From contig JAACJP010000001.1 in NCBI GenBank assembly GCA_013368375.1, positions 2,666,001 through 2,730,000 on the forward strand: DNA of 64,000 bases, written 5' to 3'. This document shows, piece after piece, positions 61,675 through 64,000 of the stretch. The position numbers and the translations under genes are program-made. This DNA is from Tricholomella constricta. Lineage: Eukaryota > Basidiomycota > Agaricomycetes > Agaricales > Lyophyllaceae. The notes below the pieces were generated by a model. That model saw nothing but the letters and a program-made list of their open reading frames with translations. It was not told where the DNA came from and did not search any database. Numbering within the stretch: the stretch's first letter is position 1; every line of letters begins with the position of its first letter.

Positions 61675-63150
61675 ATGGCGTCCAAAGTACTGCCTCTGCC
61701 TGCTACGGATCACCCTGGATCTGCATCTCCAGCGCCTTCATCATCATTAAACCGAGCTGGTTTACGGCCTCATCACTTAGCGGTTCAACTCCAGCATCTC
61801 TACCGATTTCAGATTGTTCTCAATGAACACGAGGTGCTTTGGCGAGACCGCTATTCATTCCTACTCTCGAGGGGGTATCAACTTCGCTCCAGATATGAGC
61901 CTAACTGGACCCCGTCGTGGCCTAATACTGACATCGATCCTGCGTTCTGTGATGATGCCATTAACACAATTGTGCGTTGGTCATATTTTTTCCTCCGTGA
62001 TTTTCGCTAAGCTATTTTGAAGCTTCCCATGGTCCTTGACGCCAAAAGAATCCAAGACGGTGTCACCGTTTGCCTTAAACGCATCAATCCAAAGGTAGTC
62101 ACCGACGAGGTCAAGATTGCAAAATATCTCTCATCCGCTGAGATGCTCCGTGACTCTAAGAATCACTGCGTTCATATCTTGGATCATTTCCGGGATCCTA
62201 TCCTGCCTAAGGTTGAATATATCGTCATGCCGCCATTGAGGCCTTATTCGGATCCAGAATTTGGCGCGGTCGGTGAGGTCGTTGACTTTGTTACGCAAAT
62301 GATAGAGGTATGCATCGTCGATAGCGCTCTACAACTTGCACTCATTCGAAACAGGGTATGCAGTTCATGCATAAAGTGCTCGTGGCTCACGGGTATTCAT
62401 AGTCTCCTCCTTGACCTGTCTTCAATCAATTTGAAACGTTCATCGACTAGTGATTTGACTACTCCGAACATAATGATGGACGCCCAACCAATTCTTCCCT
62501 CTGGATGGCATTTTGTAGCCTACAACTGCGCTGTAGATGGTGTAACGCCGATCGCACCCCTTGCTCGAATCGATTATCCTGTTCGCTACGTCATCATCGA
62601 CTTTGACTGCTCCGTCTGGCTCTCCCCAAGTCAATCTCGCCTCATCAGGAAATTCGGTGGACGTGACGGGGACCCTCCGGAGTATAAGAGCCGAGAGCCT
62701 TACGATCCATTTAAGATAGACGTCTTCACGTTGGGTAATGTATTTTACAAGGACTTCTACCAGGTAAGCTGAATAATCGCGTCTTCTCATGGATTACGGA
62801 TGTTCACGCTGTGTTGGCAGAAATATGAAGGGCTCGACTTTCTCGCAACCGTGATAGATTTTATGAAGACGCCTAACTTTCGCCAGCGCCCTGACGCCGA
62901 GATGGCAATGACGTATTGGCTGAACGTCAGAAAGCACATCGACGTTGGCAGGGCGCGCTGGCGACTTCAAAAACGCAAAGAAACCATGGGAGAGCGTGTT
63001 CTTTATGACACAGTTGCGTTTGCGCGGGAGGGCGTCCATAGGATGAAGCGCATGTGGGCTGGCGAGGTACGCAGCGGCAGTTCTTGATGGATAAGTTAAA
63101 CTAATCGGAGCTTTGTCGAGTAGCAGGACCGTCGAGTCTATTGGTCATGA
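61675..63150 (+). CDS. Protein-kinase-like protein, module copy E
   Basis: Exons 61675-61971, 62023-62307, 62355-62392, 62451-62763, 62821-63066, 63127-63150; 400 residues. VCLKRI, DEVKIA, HGDLTTPN (Asn kept, Gln changed to Pro), VIIDFDCS, PPEY, KIDVFTLGN and the end RRVYWS. The segment after DFD (VWLSPSQSRLIRKF) has changes at places constant in the other copies, so activation-loop behaviour may differ. Same exon plan as copy D. Divergent from TM5. Confidence 0.86.
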
Positions 63151-64000
63151 TTTATCTGTCCTCTATGGACTTTTATGTTATGGACTGGCGTCTAAACGAC
63201 ACGTCCGTAACCCTCCCTCGAGTCGAAAGACCTCAACGTCGTTATAATCGAACGCACGGCATCAGATTTTCGACCAGTGCAGATTTGAACGCTCCAATCA
63301 GTTTAGATTGTTGGGGTTTCGCAGCCTTTCCTTTACTCCGAGCTAGCTGTGTAAACCTGTTGTAAGATCTCGGTTCAATGTTACAGCGCTTCGGACCTAA
63401 GAGTAACCGCCGTTAATCAAGGTTACGGTCATCGCTAATAAGGTACCGCGATCCATTGAAGCGCTATGAAGACTATGGTTCTGTAGGTCTAAATATTAAA
63501 TCACGGCCGTGTCAGATCGTGGCTGACCCGTGGTGTTCGGCACATACGGAACGTTTTCTCCTAAATTAGTGACTTTAAGCGAACGAAGCTATGTTGTGTT
63601 CACTCCATTTTATCTAAATGAGCGAGCTTGACAGTCTGCACCCGTTGCGCGTGGTAGGGCACCAAAATTAAATCAATATGGGGCCGCGTCGAGCGACGCC
63701 ACACCCACAGCATATGCACGGCCGCAGGGCGACCTGATGGTAAGAAAGAACAAATGTGCCTCCGAGTCGAAAATATTTTCCTGGGTTTACAATCAAACCG
63801 CATTGTCGTTTACAGAAACAGACATTTGCCTAGATACATATTCAGAACGAATCACCTCAATCGCAAGTAGTCGTTCAATTTTTGGATTGATTGGCATAGT
63901 TTGTGGCCGCCCTCAAATTTCCCGATTCAAAGTCTGCCATACCGATCGATCTCCAATATTTCACCTCGATGTCAATTCCTCTTTTTACTGTAAGCTAATT
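63151..64000. repeat. 3' flank of kinase E
   Basis: No gene. About 63390-63690 repeats the DNA after kinase D. The remainder to the window edge shows nothing I can assign. Confidence 0.5.

Noticed and set aside
1..64000. tRNA, rRNA, CRISPR arrays, origins
   Set aside because: None could be recognised; tRNA genes were looked for only by eye.

Overview
The window looks like a chromosome segment of a basidiomycete, probably an agaricomycete. Genes are cut by many introns of about 40-60 bp with GT..AG borders and CTAAC/CTGAT-like branch sites. The transposons are of fungal types (a Plavaka-type CACTA-like transposase with a DUF6698 partner, Ty1/Copia elements, a chromodomain Ty3/Gypsy element), and the main gene family is a kinase type I know from agaricomycetes. 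I see no rRNA, tRNA or CRISPR. Exon borders are hand-made from the sequence.

Host backbone. Only two ordinary housekeeping genes are seen, in a divergent pair: mcd4 (GPI ethanolamine phosphate transferase 1, minus, 12977-16998) and a class I histone deacetylase (plus, 17298-19336). An RRP7-like rRNA-processing gene at 49048-49830 is a decayed relic.

Repeated two-gene module. The same pair occurs five times: a six-exon gene for a ~400-residue protein-kinase-like protein (kinases A-E: 2366-3835 -, 9554-11051 -, 45286-46766 +, 57785-59265 +, 61675-63150 +), facing a three-exon gene for a ~290-residue single-pass membrane protein (TM1-TM5: 6720-7718 +, 11324-12301 +, 20107-20796 - truncated, 56533-57508 -, 60157-61451 -). 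In the undisturbed pairs B, D and E the two genes diverge from a 223-276 bp spacer with conserved motifs. All five kinases keep an open frame, the same exon plan and every core catalytic residue. Flanking noncoding DNA is duplicated too, partly as a large inverted repeat (left 11 kb against 45.2-48.6 kb).

Transposon layers. (1) A 2.6 kb TIR element (about 3954-6565) sits in the A/TM1 spacer; removing it restores a spacer of about 266 bp. (2) A Plavaka/CACTA-like element with 19 bp imperfect TIRs spans 20797-45221, about 8.5 kb without its passengers, and has broken the third pair. (3) Inside it lie a complete Copia element (21073-26479, identical LTRs, TSD CTTAC) and a complete Ty3/Gypsy chromovirus (30653-41125, TSD CCTGT) that splits the Plavaka transposase gene within a codon. 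(4) A second Copia element (50191-55817, identical LTRs, TSD CACCT) carries one in-frame TGA.

The Gypsy element is the most unusual single object. It has a textbook -1 frameshift signal between gag and pol, two retropepsin-like domains in tandem, a Tf1-like self-priming primer-binding site, and an intron-containing antisense gene whose spliced product has a Zn2Cys6-spaced cysteine cluster. The best candidate for an undescribed host system is the divergent kinase/membrane-protein pair.
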